64,000 nucleotides of DNA from Gemmatimonadota bacterium. Lineage in GTDB: Bacteria; Gemmatimonadota; Gemmatimonadetes; Gemmatimonadales; GWC2-71-9. Each line of letters starts with the position of its first letter. Positions within the stretch are counted from its first letter, which is position 1. Where the stretch lies: positions 1 through 64,000 of the forward strand of contig JAJCZX010000038.1 of the NCBI GenBank assembly GCA_029262195.1, given 5' to 3'. The position numbers and the translations under genes are program-made. The notes under the pieces were generated by a model. The model made no database searches and had not been told where the DNA came from. It saw only the letters and a list, made by a program, of their open reading frames with translations. This document shows, one piece after another, positions 27,479-36,918 of this stretch.

Positions 27479-28941
27479 TAGTCTCCCGTGTACGTGCAGA
27501 CGTTTTTCGGTTCAGTGAAAAACCGCAAGGCTTCGTTGCCACCTTCTCGACCCACTCCGCTGTCTTTCATCCCCCCAAACGGCACCCTCAGATCTCGCAG
27601 CATCCAGCAATTTATCCACACCGTTCCCGCTTCGAGGGCTTCGGCGACTCGGTGGCTGCGTGCCAGATCGGATGTCCAAACAGAAGCGGAAAGTCCGTAA
27701 CGTGTCCCGTTCGCAATCGTGATCGCTTCTTCCTCTGTGTCGAACGGGATTATGGTCACCACAGGACCAAAAATTTCCTCCTGATTCACGCGGCAGTCAG
27801 GCCCCAGACCGGTAATCGCAGTCGGATTGAGAAAAAATCCTCCAGTGCAACGTTCGCTCAAACCCGACGGGGCATCTCCTCCGCACTCGATGTTGCCGCC
27901 CTCTGCGATAGCAAGATCGACGTATGATTTCACCTTGGCCAGATGTTGTTCTGAAACGAGTGCGCCGTGATCGGTATCATCGCAAAGGGGGTCACCGACC
28001 TTCAAGCCATTTGTCGCTGTAACGAAACGTTTAACGAATTCGTTGTGAATTGAACGCTCCACCACAATGCGGGACCCACACAGGCAAATCTGTCCCTGGT
28101 TAGAAAACGACGAACGCACAGTGGTTTCGACGACCGTATCAAGATCTGCGTCCGCGAAGATCAGGTTGGGGTTCTTTCCCCCCATCTCAAGCGCCAACTT
28201 TTTGAAGCTTCCCGCAGTGGCTTTTGCAATCGCGGCGCCCGTGGCGGTGCCGCCGGTAAACGAGATCGCCCTAACCTCTTCGTGTGCAACCAGGGGGGCG
28301 CCAGCCCCCGGTCCGGTCCCGTGGACGATATTCAGCACGCCCGGCGGTAACCCTGCGTCGTCGCAAACCTGTGCTAGAAGGAAGGCTGTCATCGGCGTTA
28401 TCTCAGACGGTTTGGCTACAGCTGTGTTCCCCGAGGCGATGGCGGGGGCGATTTTCCAGGTAAGAAGATACAGAGGTAAATTCCAGGGACTGATCAAACC
28501 GACCACACCCAGGGGGCGACGCAGAGTGTAATTGATGGCCTGATGGTCCGTTATGTGTGCTTCGGTGTTGGTATGGAGAATGGCCGTCGCAAAGAACCTG
28601 AGGTTGGCCACGGCGCGAGGGATATCGACGCTTTCCGCAAGAGAAATCGGTTTGCCAGTGTCGACACTTTCGGCCCGCGCGAATTTTTCCAGGCGATCTT
28701 CAACCAGTTGTGCCATCCGAAGCATCACGGTAGACCGCGTTTGGGCAGTGGACTTCTTCCAACCTTGAAACGCATCGGATGCTGTCGCGATGGCTGCGTC
28801 CACATCTTCGGCGCCGCTATCGGGAATTTCACCGTAAACTTTACCTGTGGCCGGTTCTACATTCTTCAGGTAGTTGCCCTGCGCAGGAGGTCGAAATTTC
28901 CCTCCTATGAAGTTGTCGATCCGAATAAGGCCTGTCGTCAT
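27478..28941 (-). CDS. 2-aminomuconate 6-semialdehyde dehydrogenase (ALDH)
   Basis: ALDH motifs 'LEMGGKNPNLIFADADLD', 'SNQGQICLCGSRIVVE'; kynurenine-cluster context. Confidence 0.88.
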   Translation of the reverse strand: MTTGLIRIDNFIGGKFRPPAQGNYLKNVEPATGKVYGEIPDSGAEDVDAAIATASDAFQGWKKSTAQTRSTVMLRMAQLVEDRLEKFARAESVDTGKPISLAESVDIPRAVANLRFFATAILHTNTEAHITDHQAINYTLRRPLGVVGLISPWNLPLYLLTWKIAPAIASGNTAVAKPSEITPMTAFLLAQVCDDAGLPPGVLNIVHGTGPGAGAPLVAHEEVRAISFTGGTATGAAIAKATAGSFKKLALEMGGKNPNLIFADADLDTVVETTVRSSFSNQGQICLCGSRIVVERSIHNEFVKRFVTATNGLKVGDPLCDDTDHGALVSEQHLAKVKSYVDLAIAEGGNIECGGDAPSGLSERCTGGFFLNPTAITGLGPDCRVNQEEIFGPVVTIIPFDTEEEAITIANGTRYGLSASVWTSDLARSHRVAEALEAGTVWINCWMLRDLRVPFGGMKDSGVGREGGNEALRFFTEPKNVCTYTGD

Positions 28942-29713
28942 AGAGCCGTAATCCTGCCCCCGTCGACCGGAATATTGGTGCCGCTGATGTACGCGGCGGC
29001 AGGTGATGCGAGAAACAGCACCGCTTCGGCTGTCTCCTCAGGGGTGGCAAACCGTCCGGCGGGAATCGTCGATTTCATTCCTTCGGCAACCTCGTCTTCA
29101 GATTTCCCCTGGGCAGTTGCTTTGCCCGCTATGATCGAAGCCAAACGGTCGGTTGAGGTGAATCCCGGTAAAACGTTGTTGACCGTGATACCGTCCGGAC
29201 CCAACTCCATCGACAACGTCTTTGACCAGCTGGCCACCGCGCCCCGGACCGTATTGGAAACTCCCAGCCCAGGAATCGGCTGTTTTACAGAAGTGGATAT
29301 GATGTTGATAATCCTACCGTGACCTGCCTCCCTCATTCCCGGAACCAAAGCCTGTGCGAGAACCTGGTTGCAAAGCACGTGTCGGGCAAAGGCCACTGAA
29401 ATTTCGTCGGGAGTAGCGTCGATGAGTGGGCCGCCTTTGGGTCCGCCGCTGTTGTTCACGAGGATATGATAGGCGCCTGTGGAGTCCACATGGTTCCGGA
29501 CCACATCGCCTAACTTCTGGGGGTCGTCAAAATCTGCTGCCAGGTAGTTGTGTCCGTCACCTTCGAGAGCAGAACAAACCTCCGAGAGCTTCGATGCGTC
29601 CCGTGCAACCAGTGTTACAGCAGCCCCATTTCGTGCAAGAAGCTCGGCGGACGAGCGCCCGATGCCGCGGGTGCTCCCGCAGACCATGGCACGTTTTCCA
29701 TTCAATACGCTCA
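28938..29713 (-). CDS. SDR-family protein with non-canonical active site
   Basis: 'MVCGSTRGIGRSSAELLARNGAAVTLVARD', 'LVNNSGGPKGGP'; the YxxxK position reads S-N-T-V-R. Confidence 0.85.
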
Positions 29714-29736
29714 TTAAAGGTGTGTTCTCCTTTGGC

Positions 29737-30906
29737 TTAATCCTGCGCTGAAGCCTGGCGCGCACACTCAGCCAGAACAGCGGCGCCTACAAAAATAGCT
29801 TCGTCTTCAGCGTAAAAAAGGGGGGAGTGGGCAGGGATTACGTCTCCGTCAGCAAAACGGGCCCCGACCCTCATGAAGCAGCCCGGAATCTGTTCCTGGT
29901 AGGCGGCAAAATCTTCACCGGCCATATTGACCAGGCCGAACGGCACCAATGCCTCTGATCCCAAAACAGTCGACACCGCAGCGCGGGCCACCGCAGTTGC
30001 GTCGGGAGGGTTAACTACTGGTGCGGGCCCCATTTTGATGTCTACTTCAACGGGAAGTGAAAACATTTGTGAAACACCTGCGGCGATGTTCCGGATTTCC
30101 TGGTGGATTTGTTTTCTGGTGGAAGCGAGGGTGGCTCGTATCGTTCCGCCAGTACTTGCCTGAGCAGGAATGACGTTTGGCGCTCGACCCGCGGAGAGTT
30201 GTCCGAGGGTAACCACGCCGGGTGAAGCTGGATCCAGCTTGCGAGAGACGATGCTTTGGGCAGCGACGATGAATTGCGCAATAGCCAGAACCGGGTCGGG
30301 TGCCTCGTGCGGTCGCGCACCGTGAGCCCCACCGCTCGTCGCGACCACCGAGAATGTATCGCTCGATGCAGCTAACGGTCCCTCATCCGCCACCACCTGG
30401 CCCAAAGGAAAGCGCCGGTCTACGTGAGCACCAAAGATCAGCGAGATACCTTCCAGCGCACCATCCTTGATTATTTTTTTCGCGCCCTGGCCGGTTTCCT
30501 CCCCGGGTTGCAAGATCACCACTACATCGGACTGCGCCGGAGAGGCCACCAGGAGATGTGCAGCACCCACCGCCCAGGTGGCATGAACGTCGTGGCCGCA
30601 GGCGTGCATAACGCCAGGGACCTGGGATTGGTAGGGTAACCCCGTGGCTTCGTGGATCGGTAGCGCATCGATATCTCCACGGATACCAATGGCCGGCAAC
30701 GATCTGTTTTGCCCCGGAATGCGAGCCACCAATCCAGTGTCTCCGACCCGTTTCACATCGTCAGAAATCTCTCGTAGCTCGGCTTCAAGACGATTGGCCG
30801 TCTCCACTTCCTCAAACGACAATTCCGGATTCTGATGGATGTGATGTCTTAGGTCCGTCAGTCGCTTCCGCAGCGCGGGCGGAACTAGTTGTTCAACGTT
30901 GCCCAT
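29737..30906 (-). CDS. M20-family amidohydrolase, candidate N-succinyl-L-amino acid desuccinylase
   Basis: 'AIGIRGDIDALPIHEATGLPYQSQVPGVMHACGHDVHATWAVGAAHLL', 'LQPGEETGQGAKKII', 'MAGEDFAAYQEQIPGCFMRVG'. Confidence 0.9.
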   Translation of the reverse strand: MGNVEQLVPPALRKRLTDLRHHIHQNPELSFEEVETANRLEAELREISDDVKRVGDTGLVARIPGQNRSLPAIGIRGDIDALPIHEATGLPYQSQVPGVMHACGHDVHATWAVGAAHLLVASPAQSDVVVILQPGEETGQGAKKIIKDGALEGISLIFGAHVDRRFPLGQVVADEGPLAASSDTFSVVATSGGAHGARPHEAPDPVLAIAQFIVAAQSIVSRKLDPASPGVVTLGQLSAGRAPNVIPAQASTGGTIRATLASTRKQIHQEIRNIAAGVSQMFSLPVEVDIKMGPAPVVNPPDATAVARAAVSTVLGSEALVPFGLVNMAGEDFAAYQEQIPGCFMRVGARFADGDVIPAHSPLFYAEDEAIFVGAAVLAECARQASAQD

Positions 30907-30909
30907 TGG

Positions 30910-32028
30910 CTACTGTCCTCCCTCCGCTTTACGCACTGTCAATTGGTCAACGCGGCCAACATCCACTTCAACTCCCAGGCCGGGAGAAGTGGGTACCACA
31001 ACATAACCCTTTGCGTTCATCGTCCACTCCGGTGACACAATATCCTGCTCCCAGTATCTGGAACTCGGACTGATGTCGCCCGGAAGGGTGAAGTTGGGCA
31101 ACGAAGCGAGGGCTACGTTGTACGCGCGGCCAACACCGCTCTCCAGCATCCCTCCGCACCACACGGGGATACCGACTGACGCTGCCAGGTCGTGAATAGC
31201 AATGGCCTCAGCGAATCCTCCGACGCGCCCGGGTTTGATGTTGATGACTCGGCCGCTGCCCAATTCAATCATCTCACGGGCCTTTTCAACGGATGTGATT
31301 GACTCGTCCAAACAGATCGGCGTGGTCAACAACTTCTGAAGATGGGAATGCCGGTAGACATCGTCCCACGCCAGCGGTTGTTCGATCATGATCAGTCCGA
31401 ATCGGTCGAACTGTTTCAAAACAGGGACGTCGTCCAGCGTGTAAGAGTTGTTTGCGTCGACCATAAGGTCGTGATCTCCTATTGCGTCGCGTGCTGCAGC
31501 AACGTATTCGAGATCTTTGCCGGGCTTCACTTTTACTTTGATTTTCTGATAACCGGCTTCCACCGCCTCGCTGGCTTTGCGACCAAGAGCCTCAGGAGAA
31601 TCCTGGATACCAATCGAAATCCCGGTGCCGACTTTGTCTCTACTCCCTCCTAGCACACCGGAAAGAGGGGTTCCGGCGCGTTGGGCGGTCAAGGCCCAAA
31701 CTCCCATCTCCACAGCTGCCTTAGCCATGTGGTTGCCACGAATCGCATGGTCCAGGGCAAGGGAAACTTCCGTTGGCGAATCGAACTCTCTTCCAATCAC
31801 CAGAGGCGAAATCCATTCCTTGATCGCCACCCAGGCTGTGTCGATAGCTTCAGGGGAGTAATTTGGCACGGCACCGGCAACGCACTCGCTCCATACGGAC
31901 ACTCCGTCCACGTCAGTTATTTCGAGAAGCAGGATTCTGCGGTCGGTCTCAACACCGGAAGAAATTTGGAACGGTTCTTTCAACGGGATTTGGATCTCGC
32001 GCAACCCGACGCTCTTGATGTTGATCAA
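30910..32028 (-). CDS. enolase-superfamily N-succinylamino acid racemase / OSBS subfamily protein
   Basis: 'KIKVKVKPGKD', 'DLMVDANNSYTLDDV', 'MIEQPLAWDDVYRHSHLQKLLTTPICLDESI', 'INIKPGRVGGFAEAIAIHDLAASVGIPVWCGGMLESGVGRAYNVALASLPNFTLPGDISPSSRYWEQDI'. Confidence 0.93.
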   Translation of the reverse strand: MINIKSVGLREIQIPLKEPFQISSGVETDRRILLLEITDVDGVSVWSECVAGAVPNYSPEAIDTAWVAIKEWISPLVIGREFDSPTEVSLALDHAIRGNHMAKAAVEMGVWALTAQRAGTPLSGVLGGSRDKVGTGISIGIQDSPEALGRKASEAVEAGYQKIKVKVKPGKDLEYVAAARDAIGDHDLMVDANNSYTLDDVPVLKQFDRFGLIMIEQPLAWDDVYRHSHLQKLLTTPICLDESITSVEKAREMIELGSGRVINIKPGRVGGFAEAIAIHDLAASVGIPVWCGGMLESGVGRAYNVALASLPNFTLPGDISPSSRYWEQDIVSPEWTMNAKGYVVVPTSPGLGVEVDVGRVDQLTVRKAEGGQ

Positions 32029-32909
32029 CTGTCGCTCCCCAATTCTAGCCTGTAGAAACAGCGACCCGAACCAGCGTCGCGTCCGAACTCCACGACATCA
32101 TAGCCTCGTCCTAAATAAATCTCGAACGCTTCCCTCGTATTAACACGCCATTCTTTGGCCCGCATGGCGGATTGATGTTTCACTATAAGAATGTCTTCCG
32201 GGATTTCGATTATGACATCGCCTTCGGCTGAGTTCTCGATATCGCCCGGCAGGGGAATTCCTTCCGCGAAAGTCGAATTGACTGTCTTTACATCACCGTT
32301 GATTTTCAGTCGCGCCTGAGACCTGGCATTTTCAAGGTCCCACCTGGCTATGAACCTGTCCGTTCCGATTCCCGAGTCGAGTTTGCCTCGGTATCCGTCA
32401 CCGTACATCGACTTTACGTACTGGTCGATCGACACTCCCAGATTATTGATATTGAAGTGGGCGTTGCGGGCCACCAACGGATCAAAGGTCCAATACATCA
32501 TGGGTATTCCCAACTCGAGAAGGCGTTTCCTCTGGTACTTTTTTAAGGCCCGGCCAAGTCCTGTGTCGCGTCGTTCCGGAACGACGGCGAGCATGTGTGA
32601 CCAGTGTCCCTGAGAGCCGTTGCGCACTCCTGAGATGCCGAAAACAAATCCTAAAAGATCCCCCGATTCGTCGAAGGCTCCTGCTACTATCCCACCGATC
32701 TTCTGGGTGATCTTTAAAATGCCAGTGGTGGCGAATTCGGGGAAATTTGCGCCCCAGGTAGCTTCCTGCAGTAGGGCGCACGCGTTGTACTCGTCGGAAG
32801 CACTGAGATCGCGTATTTCCACGCCGCTGGTTTCGGATTCCTGTTTCACACTAACAAGTTGACCAAAAGAGCCGGTGGACGGAACCGGAGGCGGTAATGT
32901 TACCTTCAA
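32025..32909 (-). CDS. GNAT-superfamily acyltransferase (COG3375-like), candidate D-amino acid N-succinyltransferase
   Basis: 'GSQGHWSHMLAVVPERRDTGLGRALKKYQRKRLLELGIPMMYWTFDPLVARNAHFNINNLG'; 4-nt overlap with the racemase gene. Confidence 0.85.
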   Translation of the reverse strand: MKVTLPPPVPSTGSFGQLVSVKQESETSGVEIRDLSASDEYNACALLQEATWGANFPEFATTGILKITQKIGGIVAGAFDESGDLLGFVFGISGVRNGSQGHWSHMLAVVPERRDTGLGRALKKYQRKRLLELGIPMMYWTFDPLVARNAHFNINNLGVSIDQYVKSMYGDGYRGKLDSGIGTDRFIARWDLENARSQARLKINGDVKTVNSTFAEGIPLPGDIENSAEGDVIIEIPEDILIVKHQSAMRAKEWRVNTREAFEIYLGRGYDVVEFGRDAGSGRCFYRLELGSDS

Positions 32910-32959
32910 AGGATACAGTACAACCCTATAACTTTAACCTTCTGACTTCTACGCTACCC

Positions 32960-33709
32960 ATGAAAAGATTCCTTGCTACGTTTGCCCTGGTGGCGGTATT
33001 GATTCCCGCAACCAGCTTCGCACAAAACACAACAGTCGTCGTCAGAGTTCTTGCTCACGATGCCAAGATCATCGGGAGCGGCGTTGGCGGCGCAAGAGTT
33101 ACGATCAAGAACGCCCGGACCGGGGAAGTCCTCGCAGAGGGCGAACACGGAGGGAGTACTGGAAACACTGACGCCATTATGGTTACGCCTCGGGTCAGGG
33201 GTACGGCTGTTTTTGACGGTGCTGGCCAATTCGTTGCCCATCTCAACCTGAATCGTCCCACAACTCTTGAGTTCATTGCCGAAGGGCCTCTGGGGTTTCC
33301 TGCCGCCACACAACGCGCCACGAAGACTATGGTGGTCATGCCCGGCGAAGATATGACGGGTGACGGCGTGGTGCTCGAATTGCACGGATTCATAGTTGAA
33401 GTTTCCTCTACCGGCGAGATTGTCGGAGGATCTCGTGCAGTAGCTATCACGGGCACGGTTCGAATGATGTGTGGTTGCCCCCACACTCCGGGCGGACTCT
33501 GGGACGCCAATCGCGTTTCAGTGTCGGCGAGGGTTATCGTTGGTGGAAGATTGTTGCGACAGGAGCCGATGGAATACGCTGGAACTCCCAATACTTTTAC
33601 GGCGGAGTTGGACCTTTCAGATGTGCCTGCGGGTTCGATGATCCACGTTGTCGCATCCGACCCCACTAGACAAAACGCCGGTTACAGCTCTGGCCTGGAG
33701 GTAAAATGA
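32960..33709 (+). CDS. hypothetical secreted protein
   Basis: Signal peptide 'MKRFLATFALVAVLIPATSFAQ'; contains 'MMCGCPHTPGGLWDANRVSV'. Confidence 0.75.
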   Translation: MKRFLATFALVAVLIPATSFAQNTTVVVRVLAHDAKIIGSGVGGARVTIKNARTGEVLAEGEHGGSTGNTDAIMVTPRVRGTAVFDGAGQFVAHLNLNRPTTLEFIAEGPLGFPAATQRATKTMVVMPGEDMTGDGVVLELHGFIVEVSSTGEIVGGSRAVAITGTVRMMCGCPHTPGGLWDANRVSVSARVIVGGRLLRQEPMEYAGTPNTFTAELDLSDVPAGSMIHVVASDPTRQNAGYSSGLEVK

Positions 33710-34104
33710 TCAAGCAGACGGTCGCAGTACTTACGGTAACACTGGTGCTTGGATGTGGCGGGGAACACGACCAGCATGACGCTGACGCTCCGACCCCGGT
33801 GGCTACCGCGGCCGGCCCAACACCTACCATGTACCTCCCGGGGGAGACCCTGTTCAATCTGAACTGCGCCAGCTGCCACGGGGTCAAGGCCACCGGTACT
33901 CAGCAGGGCCCACCGCTCGTCCATCGCATATACGAGCCGTCACACCACGCCGACGCAGCGTTCTATCGGGCTGTTGAACTCGGGACCCAGGCACACCACT
34001 GGGGCTTCGGAGACATGTCCCCGGTTGAAGGAGTGTCGAGGGGCGACATCACGCTGATCATAAATTTCGTCAGGTGGCTCCAGAGGGAAGCCGGTATTAC
34101 CTGA
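33706..34104 (+). CDS. c-type cytochrome lipoprotein (mono-haem)
   Basis: 'TVTLVLGCGG' lipobox; 'LFNLNCASCHGVKATGTQQGPPLVHRIYEP'; ATGA overlap with the upstream gene. Confidence 0.85.
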   Translation: MIKQTVAVLTVTLVLGCGGEHDQHDADAPTPVATAAGPTPTMYLPGETLFNLNCASCHGVKATGTQQGPPLVHRIYEPSHHADAAFYRAVELGTQAHHWGFGDMSPVEGVSRGDITLIINFVRWLQREAGIT

Positions 34105-34176
34105 CGCAGATAAACACAGATTCTTGCAGATTGGATCAGCGTTTATCTGTGGCCCTATCTGCGTTAATCTGCGGCT
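34105..34176. repeat. palindromic intergenic repeat (CGCAGATAAACACAGAT ... ATCTGTGGCCCTATCTGCG TTAATCTGCGG)
   Basis: Imperfect inverted repeat between two convergent genes, made of reiterated ATCTG(C/T)G units. Confidence 0.65.
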
Positions 34177-35168
34177 TAGCAGGCAGGTGGGAGACTGGCC
34201 GGCCCGATCGCGCTCCTATCGGTGATCTGGATCTGCGTGGCCACCCACACCGGAGCTTGAGATCCCTGACCGACGACAATCCAACGGTCGTCTCCGTCAA
34301 CTAAAACCCCCTGGGCCTGGTACCTCACGTCAACGGTTACGTCCAGACAGCCGTTCGGTGGTCTGACCTCTGCCTTGAATTGGCGCAACGGGCGGGCATC
34401 GAGATTGGCGTAGACCTGATATTTGCCGTGGCGCTCAGCAAGGGGCGGATTCCTGTCGCCAGTCTCGACCGGCGTCCCGAGAAGCGCCAGAGCTCCAAGC
34501 GCCGATTCGGCAGACATCCCAACGGACAACCCTTGCCAGGTGCGGTTGGGTACCCTGAAAGTTATCGAGTAGATCGCATTGTTCAGGGCATCTACGACCA
34601 GGTCCGATCCATACTGGTATCTGGCCAGACGCCTATCTGACGGATGTTGGCCAGGCGGTTGCGTGCCCAGAACTGAAAAAAGGATTTCGACGGGGGCACC
34701 GGGTTGGACCGGGAAGGGCAGGGGTGAGGCGACAACACCCGGGCTGCGCTGATCCGAGTATTTCGCAGTATTGGTGAACCATACGACGGCCACCAGAATC
34801 ACAAGGAGCGGTATCCCGAGTTTAAGAATTTTTCGGTCGCCCGTGCGGTCGTAAATCCCTTGAATTTTGCTGCCGACTGTCTCGATCGGTGGGGCTTCCT
34901 CGTTAATACTGGCGGCTGTGCCGCGGAACAACTCGTTGAGAGTCTCCTGGCGACCAGGTGTTTTTTCCGGTTGGGCCTGCGGTGGCGTTTTGGGTCCCGG
35001 CGTGGCCGCATCCCGGGTGACGGGGCCAGTTTGACGTGCCCGCGAAGCCCGAGCCAATTCCTGCATAATACCCTGCTCGCCAGTTTTTTCGCTGGCGCAG
35101 GCGGGGCACCCGCGGGGATTGTCGTCGTTATAAGGTATGTCGTGCTTGGGGCACCGAACTAACGCCAT
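34176..35168 (-). CDS. hypothetical zinc-ribbon/single-TM protein
   Basis: 'VRCPKHDIPYNDDNPRGCPACA' metal-ribbon-like N-terminus; TM 'LKLGIPLLVILVAVVWF'. Confidence 0.75.
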   Translation of the reverse strand: MALVRCPKHDIPYNDDNPRGCPACASEKTGEQGIMQELARASRARQTGPVTRDAATPGPKTPPQAQPEKTPGRQETLNELFRGTAASINEEAPPIETVGSKIQGIYDRTGDRKILKLGIPLLVILVAVVWFTNTAKYSDQRSPGVVASPLPFPVQPGAPVEILFSVLGTQPPGQHPSDRRLARYQYGSDLVVDALNNAIYSITFRVPNRTWQGLSVGMSAESALGALALLGTPVETGDRNPPLAERHGKYQVYANLDARPLRQFKAEVRPPNGCLDVTVDVRYQAQGVLVDGDDRWIVVGQGSQAPVWVATQIQITDRSAIGPASLPPAC

Positions 35169-35172
35169 AGAC

Positions 35173-35736
35173 CTACCTGAGCTTCGGGAGAGTTACGCCT
35201 ACTTGTCCTTGATATTTGCCTTTTTTGTCGGCATAGGAAGTTTTACAAATATCATCGTTGTCGGCCTCAAAGAACAGTACCTGCGCAATTCCCTCATTGG
35301 CGTAGATCTTCGCGGGCAACGGTGTTGTATTTGATATCTCGAGAGTCACGAAGCCCTCCCACTCGGGCTCGAACGGCGTGACATTGGTAATAATTCCACA
35401 CCGTGCGTAGGTGCTTTTGCCAACGCAAATGGTCAAGACGTTTCTTGGAATTCGGAAGTATTCTACCGAACGGGCCAACGCGAAAGAATTTGGCGGTACG
35501 ACGCAGATGTCTCCTTCAAACTCCACGAAGGACTTGTCATCGAAGTCCTTCGGGTCCACTATGGCCGAGGAAACGTTGGTGAAAATCCGGAACTCGTTGG
35601 CGACGCGCATATCGTATCCATAGGAAGAAACGCCGTAACTGATCGCAGAGTCAGCCATTTGCGCGTCTTCATATGGTTCGATCATTCCGTGTTCTTTGGC
35701 CATTCTGGTGATCCAACGATCCGACTTAATCGACAT
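35173..35736 (-). CDS. dcd: dCTP deaminase
   Basis: '[20 protein letters not shown]', '[52 protein letters not shown]'; ATG at 35736. Confidence 0.96.
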   Translation of the reverse strand: MSIKSDRWITRMAKEHGMIEPYEDAQMADSAISYGVSSYGYDMRVANEFRIFTNVSSAIVDPKDFDDKSFVEFEGDICVVPPNSFALARSVEYFRIPRNVLTICVGKSTYARCGIITNVTPFEPEWEGFVTLEISNTTPLPAKIYANEGIAQVLFFEADNDDICKTSYADKKGKYQGQVGVTLPKLR

Positions 35737-35951
35737 TTTTCTCCAACTGTGCGCCCTGCAGGTTCGTTTCTGTCGCCGCCAAATCATCGCCGGTGACCGT
35801 GGTTTTCGAAACGCCTCAGCGTTCCGCCGGTGCTAAAGGTACCATGGAGAAATGCCGTTATCCATCATACGCCGCGAATTTGCTTGAACTCTTGCGCCTG
35901 GCTAGGTAACTTGCTGTCCCAATTTAGTGAAATTCTTCACAAGCCTAGAGC

Positions 35952-36308
35952 ATGAAGACCGAATACATAGCATTACTGATGTTGATGGGCCTTGTAGTTA
36001 TCACTGCGCTTGGAATGTTGGTGGGTTCACACTTCCTCTCAGCGCGACGGCCTACAAAAGTAAAATCTACGCCTTATGAGTCCGGGATTCCGGTTCTCGG
36101 TGGCACCAGGGAACGCTTCTCAGTGAAGTTCTACCTGGTAGCGATGCTTTTTATCGTGTTTGACATCGAAACCGTTTTCATGATTCCCTGGGGCGTCTCT
36201 TTCCGGCAACTCGGACTTTTCGGACTGATCGAGATGTTGGTATTTGTCCTCATACTTCTGGTAGGATTCATCTATGTATGGAAGAGGGGAGCGCTCGAAT
36301 GGGACTAG
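35952..36308 (+). CDS. nuoA: NADH-quinone oxidoreductase subunit A
   Basis: '[42 protein letters not shown]'. Confidence 0.97.
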   Translation: MKTEYIALLMLMGLVVITALGMLVGSHFLSARRPTKVKSTPYESGIPVLGGTRERFSVKFYLVAMLFIVFDIETVFMIPWGVSFRQLGLFGLIEMLVFVLILLVGFIYVWKRGALEWD

Positions 36309-36916
36309 ATAATATGGATTCAGGCTCTAGCGATATAGTCTCTTCGGTTTCACCCAACTGGCTCACGACGAAACTCGACTTTCTCGTCAATTGGGGGCGG
36401 TCCAATAGTCTCTGGCCTATGCCGTTCGGGACAGCCTGTTGCGCAATCGAATTTATGGCCACGGCGGCCAGCAGATATGACATCGCGCGATTCGGGATGG
36501 AGAGGATGAGCTTCTCTCCGCGCCAGGCAGACGTGTTGCTCTGCGCCGGGAGGCTGCCGTACAAATTGGCTCCGGTTATCCGGCGGATTTACGACCAGAT
36601 GCCGCAGCCCAAATGGGTCATTTCCATGGGAGCTTGCGCTTCCAGTGGAGGCATTTTCGACACCTACTCGATGGTCCAGGGAATCGACACTATAGTGCCG
36701 GTCGACGTCTATGTACCCGGGTGCCCGCCACGACCCGAAGGTTTGCTCTACGGAATTCTTATGCTGCATAAAAAAATCCGCGGCGAGACCCTGGCCGATG
36801 CGAGCCTGCGGGACGAGAAAGAACTGGACGACTCAGGCCTCATCATGCCGGCCTCCTTAATGGATGAATTGGCCGAACCGTTCGGCAATTCGATTCACCA
36901 GACACGCTCCGAGTAA
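36299..36916 (+). CDS. nuoB: NADH-quinone oxidoreductase subunit B
   Basis: '[47 protein letters not shown]', 'MGACASSGG', '[14 protein letters not shown]'; ORF opens at 36278. Confidence 0.98.
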   Translation: MGLDNMDSGSSDIVSSVSPNWLTTKLDFLVNWGRSNSLWPMPFGTACCAIEFMATAASRYDIARFGMERMSFSPRQADVLLCAGRLPYKLAPVIRRIYDQMPQPKWVISMGACASSGGIFDTYSMVQGIDTIVPVDVYVPGCPPRPEGLLYGILMLHKKIRGETLADASLRDEKELDDSGLIMPASLMDELAEPFGNSIHQTRSE

Positions 36917-36918
36917 TC

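Noticed and set aside
28543-29322. 259 aa + strand ORF
   Set aside because: Antisense to AMSDH and SDR genes with clear motifs; composition typical of a shadow ORF.
30910-32028. Annotation as o-succinylbenzoate synthase (menC) for menaquinone
   Set aside because: No other men genes in the window, futalosine genes are present, and the gene sits between a GNAT and an M20 amidohydrolase as in NSAR operons.
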